The translations under genes were made by a program, and so were the position numbers. From Chthonomonas sp. UBA2387 (GTDB lineage: Bacteria; Armatimonadota; Fimbriimonadia; Fimbriimonadales; Fimbriimonadaceae), in assembly GCA_002343445.1 (NCBI GenBank), contig DDSP01000065.1, positions 20,467 to 84,466 on the forward strand: a stretch of DNA of 64,000 nt. The letters are read 5' to 3'. Positions 15,953 through 25,662 of this stretch are shown here, piece after piece. How positions within the stretch are numbered: position 1 is the first letter of the stretch; each line of letters begins with the position of its first letter. The notes beneath the pieces are model-generated. The model was given only the letters and a program-made list of their open reading frames with translations, had not been told where the DNA came from and ran no database searches.

Positions 15953-17254
15953 TCACCGGGCGCCCCTCACGTTGCGGAGCAGCACGGCCCCCAAGAGAAA
16001 GCACCCGCCCGCGAAGGCGAACAGCGAGGCGTACCCGTTCCACGAATAGACCTCGACGTTCTCCCCTCCCGATGCCGACGCGACCGCATAGCCGAACGAC
16101 GTTAGGATGAGCCCTGCGAGCGGCGCACCGATCGTCTGCGGCGCCGTCATCGAGATGTGCCAAATGGCCATGTCCTTGGCCGCATCGTGCTTGTTGGGCA
16201 GCACGTCGGTTCCTAGGGCCCAGTCCACGCTGATGTACGCACCATAGGCCAAGCCGAACACCACGCCCACCAGCAACACGTGCTCCAGCGACCGGCAGAA
16301 CGGAAACGCGAACGCCATCACGGCGATCAGCCCGTTGGCCACGTAGATGACGGGCTTGCGGCCGACGCGTTCCGAAATCGCGCCGCCCCAGACTCCGGTC
16401 AACGAGCTGAACAAGAGGATCACGGCCATGACCTTGGGCACCTCGGCAGCCGGGTCCGCCACCTGGACGACATCGCGCAGGTAGTTCTGGAGGAACGGCA
16501 AGGGCGCGTAGAAGCCCAACATGACCAAAGCCCTCGTGATCCATACCCACGCGAAGTCGGGGTGCTTTCGCGGGTCGATCCAGAGGCTTCGCACGTAGGA
16601 ACGGACGTCCCATCGGGGCACCGGCCCTTCCAGAGGGATCTCCTTGAGGCCGAAGACCGTCGCCAACCCCGTGAGAGCGAGGGCGAAGCCGATCACGGCA
16701 TACCCGACCATGAACTGGCGGGCATCGAACAGCAAGCCCGACGCCACCCCACCGCATAGCGTGCCGAACTGGGACATCACGCCCATCCACCCGCTGGCCA
16801 CACCCCGCTGGTCGTCCGGCACCAAGTCGGGGATGATCCCGCTGTAGGGCCCCGTGGCCACGTTGTTGCCCAGCTGAACCACCAAGTACGAGATCGCGAA
16901 GCCAAACAGGTTTTGAACCTGGGAGGCCCAGGCCATCATCGCCAGGCCGACCAGATTGACGGCGACCCCAAGCACGATGTAGGGTCGCCTCCTTCCCCAC
17001 CGCGACGTGCACCGGTCGCTCAAGGGCCCGGCGATCAATGGCACGATCATCGGCACGATCGCGCCGGCGCCCACCAGCAGGCCCGTGATCATCGCGTGGC
17101 CGCCGGGTGCGAGCCGGGGCACCTCGGCCGGGATCACGACGACGAGCAGCGCGCCCCAAAGGAAGTTGGTCCCGAACCAAAACGAACTCAGGGCGAAGTG
17201 GATCCACACCGAGAGGCGCGATCCGGAGTATGGGCTGGGCGGTGGAACGATCAT
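15953..17254 (-). CDS. MFS transporter, sugar-type
   Basis: This 433-residue protein has about twelve membrane helices. The loop GPLSDRCTSRWGRRRPYI between helices 2 and 3 is the major facilitator signature in the form common in sucrose/glycoside cation symporters. The second-half copy is SERVGRKPVIY. The substrate is probably a sugar or glycoside, but this is inference. The start overlaps the nucleotidyltransferase stop by 4 bp (ATGA). Glycosidases elsewhere in the window (GH31, GH51) would supply sugars for such a carrier. Confidence 0.85.
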   Translation of the reverse strand: MIVPPPSPYSGSRLSVWIHFALSSFWFGTNFLWGALLVVVIPAEVPRLAPGGHAMITGLLVGAGAIVPMIVPLIAGPLSDRCTSRWGRRRPYIVLGVAVNLVGLAMMAWASQVQNLFGFAISYLVVQLGNNVATGPYSGIIPDLVPDDQRGVASGWMGVMSQFGTLCGGVASGLLFDARQFMVGYAVIGFALALTGLATVFGLKEIPLEGPVPRWDVRSYVRSLWIDPRKHPDFAWVWITRALVMLGFYAPLPFLQNYLRDVVQVADPAAEVPKVMAVILLFSSLTGVWGGAISERVGRKPVIYVANGLIAVMAFAFPFCRSLEHVLLVGVVFGLAYGAYISVDWALGTDVLPNKHDAAKDMAIWHISMTAPQTIGAPLAGLILTSFGYAVASASGGENVEVYSWNGYASLFAFAGGCFLLGAVLLRNVRGAR

Positions 17255-18024
17255 GGACGGCCCTGCACGATGCGCTCCGCGTAGCGAAAGTCGTCCAGAT
17301 AGTCGAGGTCGAACGCCAACTCTGCGGCGGCATCGCGGACGGCCCGAGCCTTGCACCCCAAGATCTGGCTGGCTTTGCTTTCGACGTCTTCGACGGTCAA
17401 CGTCTTCGTCAGCAACTTCCAGACGAACGCGGGGCCGAGCAACCGCGCCATCGCAACTTTGCTCTTGCGCCGCTCGAAGATCGCCTCCATGTGTGGACGC
17501 GCGCGCTCCAGAGCTTCGGCATCCACAAGGTACGCACACCCCGTGGTGACCAACCCTTCGCGCACGGGAACAAACGTCGCGGGCGCGCCGGGGTAGGCGC
17601 CCTCGAACGTGTTGCGGCCGATCAACGGCACGGAGAACGCGACACCGGGATCGCAACGGGAAACGAGCGTCTTCAGGGACTCCGGGGTGAGAAACGGCAG
17701 ATCGCTGGTGACGACCAGCACCTTGCCCAGCGGGCCATCGGTGGTGCGGCGCAGCCAATCCAAGCCCAGAAGGATGTTGGCGGGACCCGAGTCGGCCTCG
17801 GGCAGGGCCATCGAGACCTGCTCGGCGATGTGGTGCCGGACGCTCTCGGGCCCGACCACCACGATTCGGCCCCCAGGGAATGCGGTCTTGATCGCGGCGA
17901 CCGTGCGTTCAAGCACCGTCTGGTCGCCAAATCGAATCAGGGGTTTGTGATGGACGCCGACCGCAGAGGCGAACGCCTCGTCCAACGAGCCTCCGGCGGG
18001 CACGATTGCGTCGAGGACATTCAC
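17251..18024 (-). CDS. NTP-transferase (MobA/GT-A like) family protein
   Basis: This 257-residue protein has a GT-A nucleotidyltransferase fold. The N-terminal IVPAGGSLDEA replaces the usual AGGxGTR loop. The metal-binding strand is VLVVTSDLPFL at about 100-110. Relatives join a nucleotide to a sugar-phosphate or to molybdopterin. The altered first loop makes the exact substrate unclear. It sits 12 bp after the CorC-like gene and overlaps the MFS gene by 4 bp. Confidence 0.75.
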   Translation of the reverse strand: MNVLDAIVPAGGSLDEAFASAVGVHHKPLIRFGDQTVLERTVAAIKTAFPGGRIVVVGPESVRHHIAEQVSMALPEADSGPANILLGLDWLRRTTDGPLGKVLVVTSDLPFLTPESLKTLVSRCDPGVAFSVPLIGRNTFEGAYPGAPATFVPVREGLVTTGCAYLVDAEALERARPHMEAIFERRKSKVAMARLLGPAFVWKLLTKTLTVEDVESKASQILGCKARAVRDAAAELAFDLDYLDDFRYAERIVQGRP

Positions 18025-18036
18025 GGCCCAGTATGG

Positions 18037-19353
18037 TCAATTCCCGGACGCGGGCGGCAAGATTTCGCTCGCATCGCGCGACCGCTTGACGGTCAGCGAC
18101 ATGCGGGTGACGCGCCTTTGCGCCATGTTCTCCACCCGCAAGGTGCCGATATCGAGTTCGACGACATCCCCGAGTTTGGGGACGTTCTCCAGCCGCTCGC
18201 CCAGGATTTCCGCCATGGTCTCCGTTTCGTAGGGGCCGGGCTCGGGGTCGAGCTGGAGAAACTCGAGAACCTCGTCGTACCGCACGTCCGAGCGGAACGA
18301 GATGCGGAAGGGACCGACCTTCTCAATCCGTGCGCGCTCGCTCTCCAAGAGGTCCTCGAACTCGCCAAAGACCTCCTCGACGACGTCTTCCAACGTGATG
18401 AGGCCAGCCGTGCCGCCGTACTCGTCGCTGATGAGAAGCATCTGGGTCTTGCGCTCGCGCATGAGCCGGGTGGCTTGGTCGAGCGTGATGGTTTCGGGCA
18501 CCACCTCCATGGGTCTGGCGAGTTCTTCGAGACTGAAATCGGGTTGATCCCAATGCGAGACCACGTCGTTCAACAGCACCAGTCCCACGACGTCGTCAAT
18601 GTCGCCCCGGCACACCGGGATGCGCGTATGACGGATTTCGGCAAGGCGATAGGGGAGTTCCTCGCGCGGGGTAGAGACGTCCAGCCACTGGATGTCCATG
18701 CGGTGGATCATGATGTCTTGGACCTTCAGGGTGTCCAGCCGCATCGCCTTGGCGACCATTCTTGCGTGCGTCTGGTCGAGCACGCCTTCGCTTTGCGCGG
18801 CTCGAAGGGCCAAGAGGAGTTCGTCTCGCGAGAGGCTCTCGTCTTGCTCCTTGGCCAGCGTCACGCCCATGAGCTTGAGGATGAAGCGCCCGCTCGTCTG
18901 GACCAGCCACACGAACGGCGCCAAGAGGCGCACCAGAAACCGGAGCGGCTTGGCCTGCACCAAGGCGACTTGCTCGGAAAACTGCAGCGTCAGGTATTTC
19001 GGTACGAGTTCGCCGATCACGACCAGAGCGAACGTGACGAAGAACAGGGAGAGGACGCCCGACGCCGGCCCGACCCACTGGCCGATCGCGTCGCCGATGT
19101 ACTTCTCGATGAGGGGCTCGGTGACTTTGCCCATGCCGATGCCGAACATGGAGATGGCGACTTGGATGCCCGCCACATAGAGGGCGAGCTTGCCCAGCGA
19201 GTCCAAAACCACCTTCGCCGACCCATGTCCTTTGCGTGCCGCAGCCTCGATTCGGCTCCGCCGCGCACCGATCAGGCTGTATTCGGCGGCCACAAAGAAC
19301 GCGTTGCCGAGCAGGAACGCCACGCTCCATGCCCATGCCTGTGCCTCGTTCAT
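18037..19353 (-). CDS. HlyC/CorC family (CNNM-type) membrane protein
   Basis: This 438-residue protein has an N-terminal DUF21/CNNM transmembrane domain (about 1-190, starting AFLLGNAFFVAAEYSLIGAR). Two CBS domains follow (about 210-335; DEYGGTAGLITLEDVVEE is the typical second CBS end). A CorC_HlyC domain closes it (about 350-430). Proteins of this layout handle Mg2+ or Co2+ export or tolerance, with CBS domains sensing nucleotides. I use the ATG at 19353 because upstream in-frame codons would extend into the divergent S9 gene. Confidence 0.9.
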   Translation of the reverse strand: MNEAQAWAWSVAFLLGNAFFVAAEYSLIGARRSRIEAAARKGHGSAKVVLDSLGKLALYVAGIQVAISMFGIGMGKVTEPLIEKYIGDAIGQWVGPASGVLSLFFVTFALVVIGELVPKYLTLQFSEQVALVQAKPLRFLVRLLAPFVWLVQTSGRFILKLMGVTLAKEQDESLSRDELLLALRAAQSEGVLDQTHARMVAKAMRLDTLKVQDIMIHRMDIQWLDVSTPREELPYRLAEIRHTRIPVCRGDIDDVVGLVLLNDVVSHWDQPDFSLEELARPMEVVPETITLDQATRLMRERKTQMLLISDEYGGTAGLITLEDVVEEVFGEFEDLLESERARIEKVGPFRISFRSDVRYDEVLEFLQLDPEPGPYETETMAEILGERLENVPKLGDVVELDIGTLRVENMAQRRVTRMSLTVKRSRDASEILPPASGN

Positions 19354-19414
19354 CTCGCTATAGGTTATCAGGAATGCGCCCGCCGCGGAAGGAGATTCCG
19401 TTCGGGCGGCGAAC

Positions 19415-22243
19415 ATGACGCGCACCATGAAGTCTCCCGTCTCGCGTTGGCGCTTGGCCGCAGTGGCTTTGATTCTTTGCGTTTCCGTCGCCGGATCCGC
19501 TCAGAAGAAGCCCCTCGACCACACCGTTTACGACGGCTGGAAGTCCATCGGCGCGAGTGCGCTCTCGAACGATGGCCGTTGGCTGCTGTACACGGTCTCG
19601 CCTCAGGAAGGCGACGGCACACTGCTCGTCGTTTCGGCACGCGGTTCTGGAAGGCATGAAATCGAGCGAGGCACTTCGGCGCGGTTCACCGACAATGGCA
19701 AGTTCGTGGTGGCCACCGTCGTCCCCGCCAAGGCAGACGTGGACAAGGCGCGCAAGGAGAAGAAGAAGCCGGAGGAAATGCCTAAGAACAGCCTGGTGAT
19801 CCTCAACCTAGCCGATGGCTCGAAGCGGACCACCGAGAACGTGCAAACTTGGTCGAACCCCACCGAATTCGCCGGATGGATCACGCTGCGCCTTCACCCC
19901 GAGCCCAAGAAGCCCGAGCCCGCCAAGCCTGCCGAAGAGGCGAAGCCCGCCGAGGGCCAACCCGCCAAGAAGAAGGAGCACCGCCCCGGCACCGAGTTGC
20001 TCGTGATGAACATCGCCAGCGGCGAGACGGCCAAGGTCGAGTTCGTGGATCAGTTCCTCTTCAGCCGGGACGGAAAGACCTTGGTCTATTCGGTGTCCTC
20101 GCCGGACGGAGCGCGCGACGGCATCTATGCCCGCGACCTGGCCTCGGGGTCCGAGCGAACTCTGGTCCAAGGCATTGCCAACTACCGCCAGCTGACGCTG
20201 AACGACGATGGCAAGAAGCTGGCCTACTATTCCGACATCGAGGACTACAAGGCCAAGAAGCCCGCATTCGCCTTGTACACCTTGAACGTCGGGGACAAGC
20301 CGACGCTGATCGCGAAGCCCGGTTCGTCGGGACTGCTGGAGGGCATGGTGCCCGTCGAGCGCGTACGGCCGAGGTTCTCGGAAGACGGTCGCCGCGTGTT
20401 CTTCGCGACCGCCCCGCCCGCCGAGGAAGCCCCACCGGCAGCGGATGACGCGGAAGAAAAGCCCGTGTTCGATCTGTGGCACTGGAAGGACCCGCTCATC
20501 CAGCCCATGCAGTTGCGGCAGGTCGCCGGCGAGCGGAACCGCACTTACGAAGCGATGGCCGATCTGGGCTCCAAGCGCATTACGGCTTTGGCTACTCCCG
20601 AGCTGCGCAGCGTCACCGTCGCCGACCGAGGCAACGGCAACCTGGGCGTCGGCACGGACGAGCGGCCGTACCAACTGGAGAGTTCGTGGAACCTTGGCGC
20701 CAACGACGTGTATCTCGTGGACGTTCGCACCGGTACGCGCACGAAGGTGCTCGAGCGTGTCCGGGGCGGCTTCGCGCTCTCACCCACGGGCAAGTACGCC
20801 ACGTGGTGGGATGGAGACCAGCGGAAGTGGTTCGCCATGGAAACGGCCAACCGGAAGGTCGTAGACATCGGCGCCAAGGTGCCTCACCCGCTCCAAAACG
20901 AGCAGCACGACACACCCAACGACCCTGGTTCGTATGGTCAAGGCGGCTGGACCAATGGCGAGGAGTGGTTCATCGTCTACGACCGCTTCGACGCGTGGGC
21001 TCTCGATCCGACCGGGCGGAAAAACCCGATCAACGTCACCAACGGAGTCGGCCGCGCCATCTCGACGCAGTTCCGGATTCGGCGCTTCGACCCCGACGAG
21101 CGAACCATCCCCACCGACAAGACGCTGTTCCTGACGGCCACGAACCTGGAAACCTACGCGACCGGCTTCTGGACGGACACGTTTGAGGGAACTCCGCAAC
21201 GGCTGACGATGGAGGACTACGAGTTCGGCAACCCCAGCAAAGCCAAGGACGCCGACGTCTACGTGCTCACCCGTCAGACGTTCGAGCAGTTCCCCGACCT
21301 CTACACGACCACCGACTTCAAGTCCTTCGACCGCAAGAGCGACGCCAACCCGCAACAGGCCGACTACCTTTGGGGCAAGGCCGAACTCGTGTCGTACACC
21401 TCGATGGACGGCGTCCCGCTTAAGGGCGTGGTCATCAAGCCGGGAGGCTACGATCCCGCCAAGACGTATCCAATGATCGTGTACTTCTACGAGCGGCTCT
21501 CGGACACGCTCCACCAATACCGCTCACCTTCCCCGGGAAGCTCGTCCATCAACCCCTCGTTCTACGCGAGCCGCGGCTACGTGGTGTTCCTGCCTGACAT
21601 CCCTTACCGCGAGGGCTATCCGGGCGAGAGTTGCTACTCGGCCCTGATCCCCGGCGTTCAAGCCGTGGTGAACCAAGGCTACGTGGACCCGAAGCGCATC
21701 GGCATCCAAGGCCACTCGTGGGGCGGCTATCAAGCGCTGTACCTCGTGACCAAGACGAACATGTTCGCTGCCGCCGAGGGCGGGGCCCCGGTGTCGAACA
21801 TGATCAGCGCCTATGGCGGCATTCGATACGGCACGGGCATGAGCCGCATGTTCCAGTACGAGAACACGCAGAGCCGCATCGGCGGCAGCCTGTGGGAGTA
21901 CCCCATCCGGTTCATCGAGAACTCGCCGATCTTCTTCGCCGACAAGGTGCAAACACCGCTGCTGATGCTGCACAACGACCAGGACGGCGCCGTGCCGTGG
22001 ACCGAGGGCATCCAGATGTTCGTCGCCATGCGGCGGCTGGGCAAGCCGGCTTGGCTGATCAACTACAACGGCGAGGATCACGGCATCGGCAAGCGGGTCA
22101 ACCGGAAGGACTGGACGATCCGCCTGGCGCAGTTCTTCGACCACTACCTGAAGGGCGAGCCCATGCCGGTGTGGATGTCGGAGGGCATTCCTGCGGTGCA
22201 GAAGGGCAAGACGCTGGGGCTGGATTCGGCTAAGGGCGGCTGA
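19415..22243 (+). CDS. Secreted S9 family peptidase with C-terminal hydrolase domain
   Basis: This large secreted serine peptidase has 942 residues. The signal peptide is about residues 1-29 (hydrophobic run ending GSAQ). A WD/propeller-like region covers about 40-620. The C-terminal S9 catalytic domain contains nucleophile Ser768 in GHSWGG, an aspartate in QDGAVPW and the histidine in GEDHGIG. A Lys/Pro/Glu-rich insert at about residues 160-190 is a flexible loop. It is an acylaminoacyl-peptidase/DPP-like branch, not the S9A type at 598. In-frame starts at 19415 and 19427 are both possible; the latter trims four residues only. Confidence 0.9.
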   Translation: MTRTMKSPVSRWRLAAVALILCVSVAGSAQKKPLDHTVYDGWKSIGASALSNDGRWLLYTVSPQEGDGTLLVVSARGSGRHEIERGTSARFTDNGKFVVATVVPAKADVDKARKEKKKPEEMPKNSLVILNLADGSKRTTENVQTWSNPTEFAGWITLRLHPEPKKPEPAKPAEEAKPAEGQPAKKKEHRPGTELLVMNIASGETAKVEFVDQFLFSRDGKTLVYSVSSPDGARDGIYARDLASGSERTLVQGIANYRQLTLNDDGKKLAYYSDIEDYKAKKPAFALYTLNVGDKPTLIAKPGSSGLLEGMVPVERVRPRFSEDGRRVFFATAPPAEEAPPAADDAEEKPVFDLWHWKDPLIQPMQLRQVAGERNRTYEAMADLGSKRITALATPELRSVTVADRGNGNLGVGTDERPYQLESSWNLGANDVYLVDVRTGTRTKVLERVRGGFALSPTGKYATWWDGDQRKWFAMETANRKVVDIGAKVPHPLQNEQHDTPNDPGSYGQGGWTNGEEWFIVYDRFDAWALDPTGRKNPINVTNGVGRAISTQFRIRRFDPDERTIPTDKTLFLTATNLETYATGFWTDTFEGTPQRLTMEDYEFGNPSKAKDADVYVLTRQTFEQFPDLYTTTDFKSFDRKSDANPQQADYLWGKAELVSYTSMDGVPLKGVVIKPGGYDPAKTYPMIVYFYERLSDTLHQYRSPSPGSSSINPSFYASRGYVVFLPDIPYREGYPGESCYSALIPGVQAVVNQGYVDPKRIGIQGHSWGGYQALYLVTKTNMFAAAEGGAPVSNMISAYGGIRYGTGMSRMFQYENTQSRIGGSLWEYPIRFIENSPIFFADKVQTPLLMLHNDQDGAVPWTEGIQMFVAMRRLGKPAWLINYNGEDHGIGKRVNRKDWTIRLAQFFDHYLKGEPMPVWMSEGIPAVQKGKTLGLDSAKGG

Positions 22244-22296
22244 GCCCTATCGTTGGCCAACCTTGGTGGAGGGGCTCCGTAGCGCCCGCCTCACAC

Positions 22297-24324
22297 TCAG
22301 AGTTGTGGGGGAGGCGGCGGTTTGCGGGAGGCAAGGGCATCGTCCATGCTCTTGCGCAGTGCTGCGGCCTGCTTCTCCCATTCGCGCATGCGGTCGACGG
22401 GCAGGTCGTCCCATGACATTTGGGGTTGCCGAAAGTCGCCCTGGAAGAGCGTCATGAACGCTCCGTGGTTCATGGGGTGGCGGGCGGCCTCGGCGAACTC
22501 GACGAGTACGTGACGGAGCGTTCCGAGGCGAAAGGTCGTGTACGTGTAGTGGTTATCGGGAAGGCCCTTGGTGGCGAGCATCTCGATCAGGACCCGCTCT
22601 TCGCTTGCGGAAGCATCGGGCAGTCCTTCGTGTCCGCAAAGGACGCCTGCTGCTGTGGCGGTGGCGACTGATAACGTCGCAGTTGGGCGAAGGGGCAGAG
22701 GGTATCGCATGCAAGCCAGATTCTCGACCGACTCGAGGAACCCGTGGTAGCTCCGCCGGTGGCGCACGAACAGCAGGTCGGCCCGGGCGAGGAGGTCGGC
22801 AGAGCTTCCGATCGGCACCTCGAACTTGCCATCCGAGGTTGCCCATCGGTTGTCCCCAAGAGAGCCCAGCAGCCCCAGAATGGTCCAATCCCCGACGGTC
22901 ACAGCCCCGCTGCCGCCAGCAGACAGAGCGTTTGCCGCAATCATGACGATTGGATCAGCCTGAGGAGTGCCGCTGGCACGGGCGTAGGCGGCCAGCGATT
23001 CGGGTTTGACCGAACCCGTCTGGTCGAACTCGCTCAACAGCGAGGCTAGCCGACCACGGTTCACGCGCGTCGAACGGGCCAGCGCCGGGAACACAGGCGT
23101 GATGTCGATCTGCGAGTCGCCAGTCTCGACTTTGCACCCTTTGTTGGTAAGGGCTTCGAAGAGGGCTTCAGCGGTCGGCCGTTCGGACTTGGCCCAGATC
23201 GGCAGCACGCCCGCCGATTCGTCTGGCAACAGGGCGAACAAGTCCTTGTCGAGCGCCTCGGCTGCCGCGATCAAGGCGACCCCGACGGCGAGGGACAGAG
23301 GGTCGTGAACTTGGGGCTGAAGTACCTGGTCTCGCAAGCCCGGTCGCTTCCGAAGGGGCGATTCAGTGTTGCCGAGCGTGAGAAGCCGACCCATCATGCG
23401 CGCGTCCTCGTCCAATCGCAGGAGGGTTTGGTGCGCGTTTTCGTGCGGCCTTTCGTTGGTATCCCAATACACCTTCACCGGCACACCCAACCAGAGGTTG
23501 GCCCTCGCTGCAACTTGGCCTTCGTCGTCGGCGAGCAACAATTCATGCTGCACGGAGGCTCCGTCCTCGGACCGCCGCACCAACAGATACGGGTTGACGG
23601 AGGCGAGGGGCGCCGCCAAGAATCTCGGGTCGGTTTCGATGTGTTTCCCGGTAGGTTGAGCGGTTCCGGCGACGCGGTTCCACAGGCGCCAGTCGGATAG
23701 GCAGTCGGCTACTGCGCCTCGAACCTGCTCGGGCAGCTTGAGTTGCCTTCTGTTGGGTGCGAAGGTATACACGCGGCCCTCTCCCCGAGGAATCTCCTCC
23801 AAGACCTTGTGCCCCAACACCTCGAGGATTCTTAGGAGAAGCCTGTCGATCGGTCCCCTGCGAGCGATCGCACGACTGCGTTCTGCCCAACCACTTTCAG
23901 GATGGGATTGGGCAAGCAAGTGGAGTTCGCGGGACATTCCTTCGAACTCTGCTGCCGTGGGTGGCCGATCGGGATCGCCGAGTTTGCGGTGCCTGGCCAG
24001 TTCCGTGTCGTAGACGCGTGCCACGGTCTCCCGCTCGGCCACCGCTTCCTTGCGAAGGGCTTCGCGCGATCGCACCAGGCGGAGGATCTCGCCTTCACGC
24101 TCCCACTCCCCAGCCAAACGTTCGGCGAGTTCGGCGCGGATGGCCTCGAGCGGCTTGTCGCGCCAGCGGACGGCCACGATGTCGCGTTCGAAGTCGGCCA
24201 CGGCCTCCAGTTTTGTACCGCTCACCCGGGCGAGGTCTTCGACCACGCGGCGCGCCGAAGCCCCCGCGTTCTCGTAGTTCAATCCGCCCGCCAAGGCGAC
24301 CCAAGCGACCAAGCTTCCCAGCAT
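22297..24324 (-). CDS. Exported protein with secretin N-domain-like start, function unknown
   Basis: This protein has about 675 residues. A short signal peptide covers about 1-15. A segment at about 18-85 (RRVVEDLARVSGTKLEAV through KPLEAIRAELAERL to GEILRLV) matches the STN/secretin short N-domain pattern. The remaining 590 residues are not recognised and end in a proline run (PPPPPQL). There is no secretin pore domain. I start at the ATG at 24324, not the longer frame to 24381, which would overlap the divergent peroxiredoxin gene. A TACCAT box 8 nt before this ATG supports it. The gene is convergent with the S9 peptidase gene. Confidence 0.65.
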   Translation of the reverse strand: MLGSLVAWVALAGGLNYENAGASARRVVEDLARVSGTKLEAVADFERDIVAVRWRDKPLEAIRAELAERLAGEWEREGEILRLVRSREALRKEAVAERETVARVYDTELARHRKLGDPDRPPTAAEFEGMSRELHLLAQSHPESGWAERSRAIARRGPIDRLLLRILEVLGHKVLEEIPRGEGRVYTFAPNRRQLKLPEQVRGAVADCLSDWRLWNRVAGTAQPTGKHIETDPRFLAAPLASVNPYLLVRRSEDGASVQHELLLADDEGQVAARANLWLGVPVKVYWDTNERPHENAHQTLLRLDEDARMMGRLLTLGNTESPLRKRPGLRDQVLQPQVHDPLSLAVGVALIAAAEALDKDLFALLPDESAGVLPIWAKSERPTAEALFEALTNKGCKVETGDSQIDITPVFPALARSTRVNRGRLASLLSEFDQTGSVKPESLAAYARASGTPQADPIVMIAANALSAGGSGAVTVGDWTILGLLGSLGDNRWATSDGKFEVPIGSSADLLARADLLFVRHRRSYHGFLESVENLACMRYPLPLRPTATLSVATATAAGVLCGHEGLPDASASEERVLIEMLATKGLPDNHYTYTTFRLGTLRHVLVEFAEAARHPMNHGAFMTLFQGDFRQPQMSWDDLPVDRMREWEKQAAALRKSMDDALASRKPPPPPQL

Positions 24325-24350
24325 CGCCTTCCATGGTACGCCATCGGTGT

Positions 24351-24356
24351 CACAAT
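24351..24356 (+). promoter_or_regulatory. -10-like box (CACAAT) before peroxiredoxin
   Basis: CACAAT lies 6 nt before the ATG at 24363, again predicting a leaderless start. The 38-bp space to the divergent gene holds both promoters. Confidence 0.35.
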
Positions 24357-24362
24357 GGAGCC

Positions 24363-24833
24363 ATGCTCGCTCCCGGAACACCCGCCCCCGATTTCACCCT
24401 CAAGACGAAGACCCCGAGCGGACTGCAAGACGTCTCGCTCGGTTCCTTCCGTGGCCGCAAGGTCGTGCTGCTGTTCTTCCCGGCCGCGTTCACCGGCGTC
24501 TGCACGACCGAACTGTGCGGCGCGAGCCAGTTCGAGGGCTTCGACCCCGAAACCACCACGGTGCTCGGCATTTCGGCCGACTCCCCGTTCGCGCAGGAAG
24601 CCTGGGCCAAGGCCAACGGCATCACGGTGACCCTGCTCAGCGACTACAAGCGCGAAGTCATCGCGGCTTACGACGTGGTTTGGCCCGACTTGGCCGGACT
24701 CGGACCGAGCGCCGCGCGCGCTTCGTTCGTGATTGACCGCGAAGGCGTCATCCGCTACGCGGACCAGACGCCGACTCCCGGCGACGCGCCCGATTTCAAC
24801 GCCATCCGCGCCGCGCTGGACGCATTGGCCTGA
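24363..24833 (+). CDS. Peroxiredoxin (AhpC/TSA, AhpE-like)
   Basis: This 156-residue thiol peroxidase reduces hydrogen peroxide and organic peroxides. The peroxidatic Cys47 stands in AAFTGVCTTELC, with the catalytic Thr three residues before it; Cys52 is a possible resolving cysteine. The fold and length fit the one-domain AhpE/BCP branch. Its stop overlaps the methyltransferase start by one base (TGATG), so the pair is coupled. There is no signal peptide, so it is cytoplasmic. Confidence 0.93.
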   Translation: MLAPGTPAPDFTLKTKTPSGLQDVSLGSFRGRKVVLLFFPAAFTGVCTTELCGASQFEGFDPETTTVLGISADSPFAQEAWAKANGITVTLLSDYKREVIAAYDVVWPDLAGLGPSAARASFVIDREGVIRYADQTPTPGDAPDFNAIRAALDALA

Positions 24834-25618
24834 TGATCGGCGGGCTGCCCCCGCTGCGCGACCTGCTGGACCCCCAACCCGAGGGGTCGCCGTTCGTCGC
24901 GGGGGCCGTCCGCATCCCGTTCGATCAGATCGAAACCCGCCCGAACGAGTTGGGTCCGCGCCGGGCCGAGGTGCGGGTTGCCGACATCGAGCCCTATGCC
25001 AGCCGAGCGGGCGAGGTCCTCGACCGCATGGGCCGCCGCTGGTCCTTGGCCTCCGCCCAACCAGCAAGCCACCCAGAACCGGGGCGGTTGTGGTCCCCCA
25101 ACGCCTGGCTCGAAGCGTGGCTCTTCAGCGCTCCAACAGTTGGTATGGCGCTCGACGTCGCTTGCGGATCGGGCCGCGAAGCGGTCGCCATGGCCGCGAG
25201 CGGCTGGCGCGTGACGGGTGTGGACCACGAACCCCGGGCCCTCGAACTCGGGGCCGACTTGCAGCGGCACTACGCTCCGAGCAGCCGGCCGATCGAGTGG
25301 ATCGCGGGCGACGCCGTCCGCTTGGAAGACCTCGTCCCGGACAGAACTTACGACCTGATCACGATCTTTCGCTACCTGGACCGAGACCTGCTCGGCACGG
25401 TCGGAAACTGGTTGTCGCCTGGCGGCGCGTTGGTCGTAGAGACGTTCACCGAAGCCCATCGCGAGCGGTTCGGCAAGCCCAAGAGCCCCAAACACTTGCT
25501 GCGCTCCGGCGAGCTTCCCACGCTGCTTGGCAGCGATCTGGAAGTCGCCCGCTACGAGGAGAACGAAGACGAGAACTCGTGTACGGCCAGAGTAATTGCG
25601 CTCAAATCGCGCAGATAG
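24833..25618 (+). CDS. Class I SAM methyltransferase with degenerate rhodanese-like N-terminus
   Basis: This 261-residue protein has a SAM-binding core beginning ALDVACGSGREAVAMA near residues 103-118. The acidic post-II residue is in GVDHEP, then WIAGDA and the DLITIFRYL strand. The first 75 residues (AGAVRIPFDQIETRPNEL) have the rhodanese pattern but lack its active-site cysteine loop. The product resembles TehB-like small-molecule methyltransferases. The substrate is unknown. It is translationally coupled to peroxiredoxin, which hints at stress or metalloid detoxification, but this is inference. Confidence 0.75.
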   Translation: MIGGLPPLRDLLDPQPEGSPFVAGAVRIPFDQIETRPNELGPRRAEVRVADIEPYASRAGEVLDRMGRRWSLASAQPASHPEPGRLWSPNAWLEAWLFSAPTVGMALDVACGSGREAVAMAASGWRVTGVDHEPRALELGADLQRHYAPSSRPIEWIAGDAVRLEDLVPDRTYDLITIFRYLDRDLLGTVGNWLSPGGALVVETFTEAHRERFGKPKSPKHLLRSGELPTLLGSDLEVARYEENEDENSCTARVIALKSRR

Positions 25619-25662
25619 ACCTACGGCTCGGCGCAAGCAGGTGTAAAGTAACGCGTCATACC

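Noticed and set aside
17107..19659. 850-codon plus-strand frame across three minus-strand genes
   Set aside because: Each segment mirrors a recognised gene (nucleotidyltransferase, CorC-like); the product has no motif.
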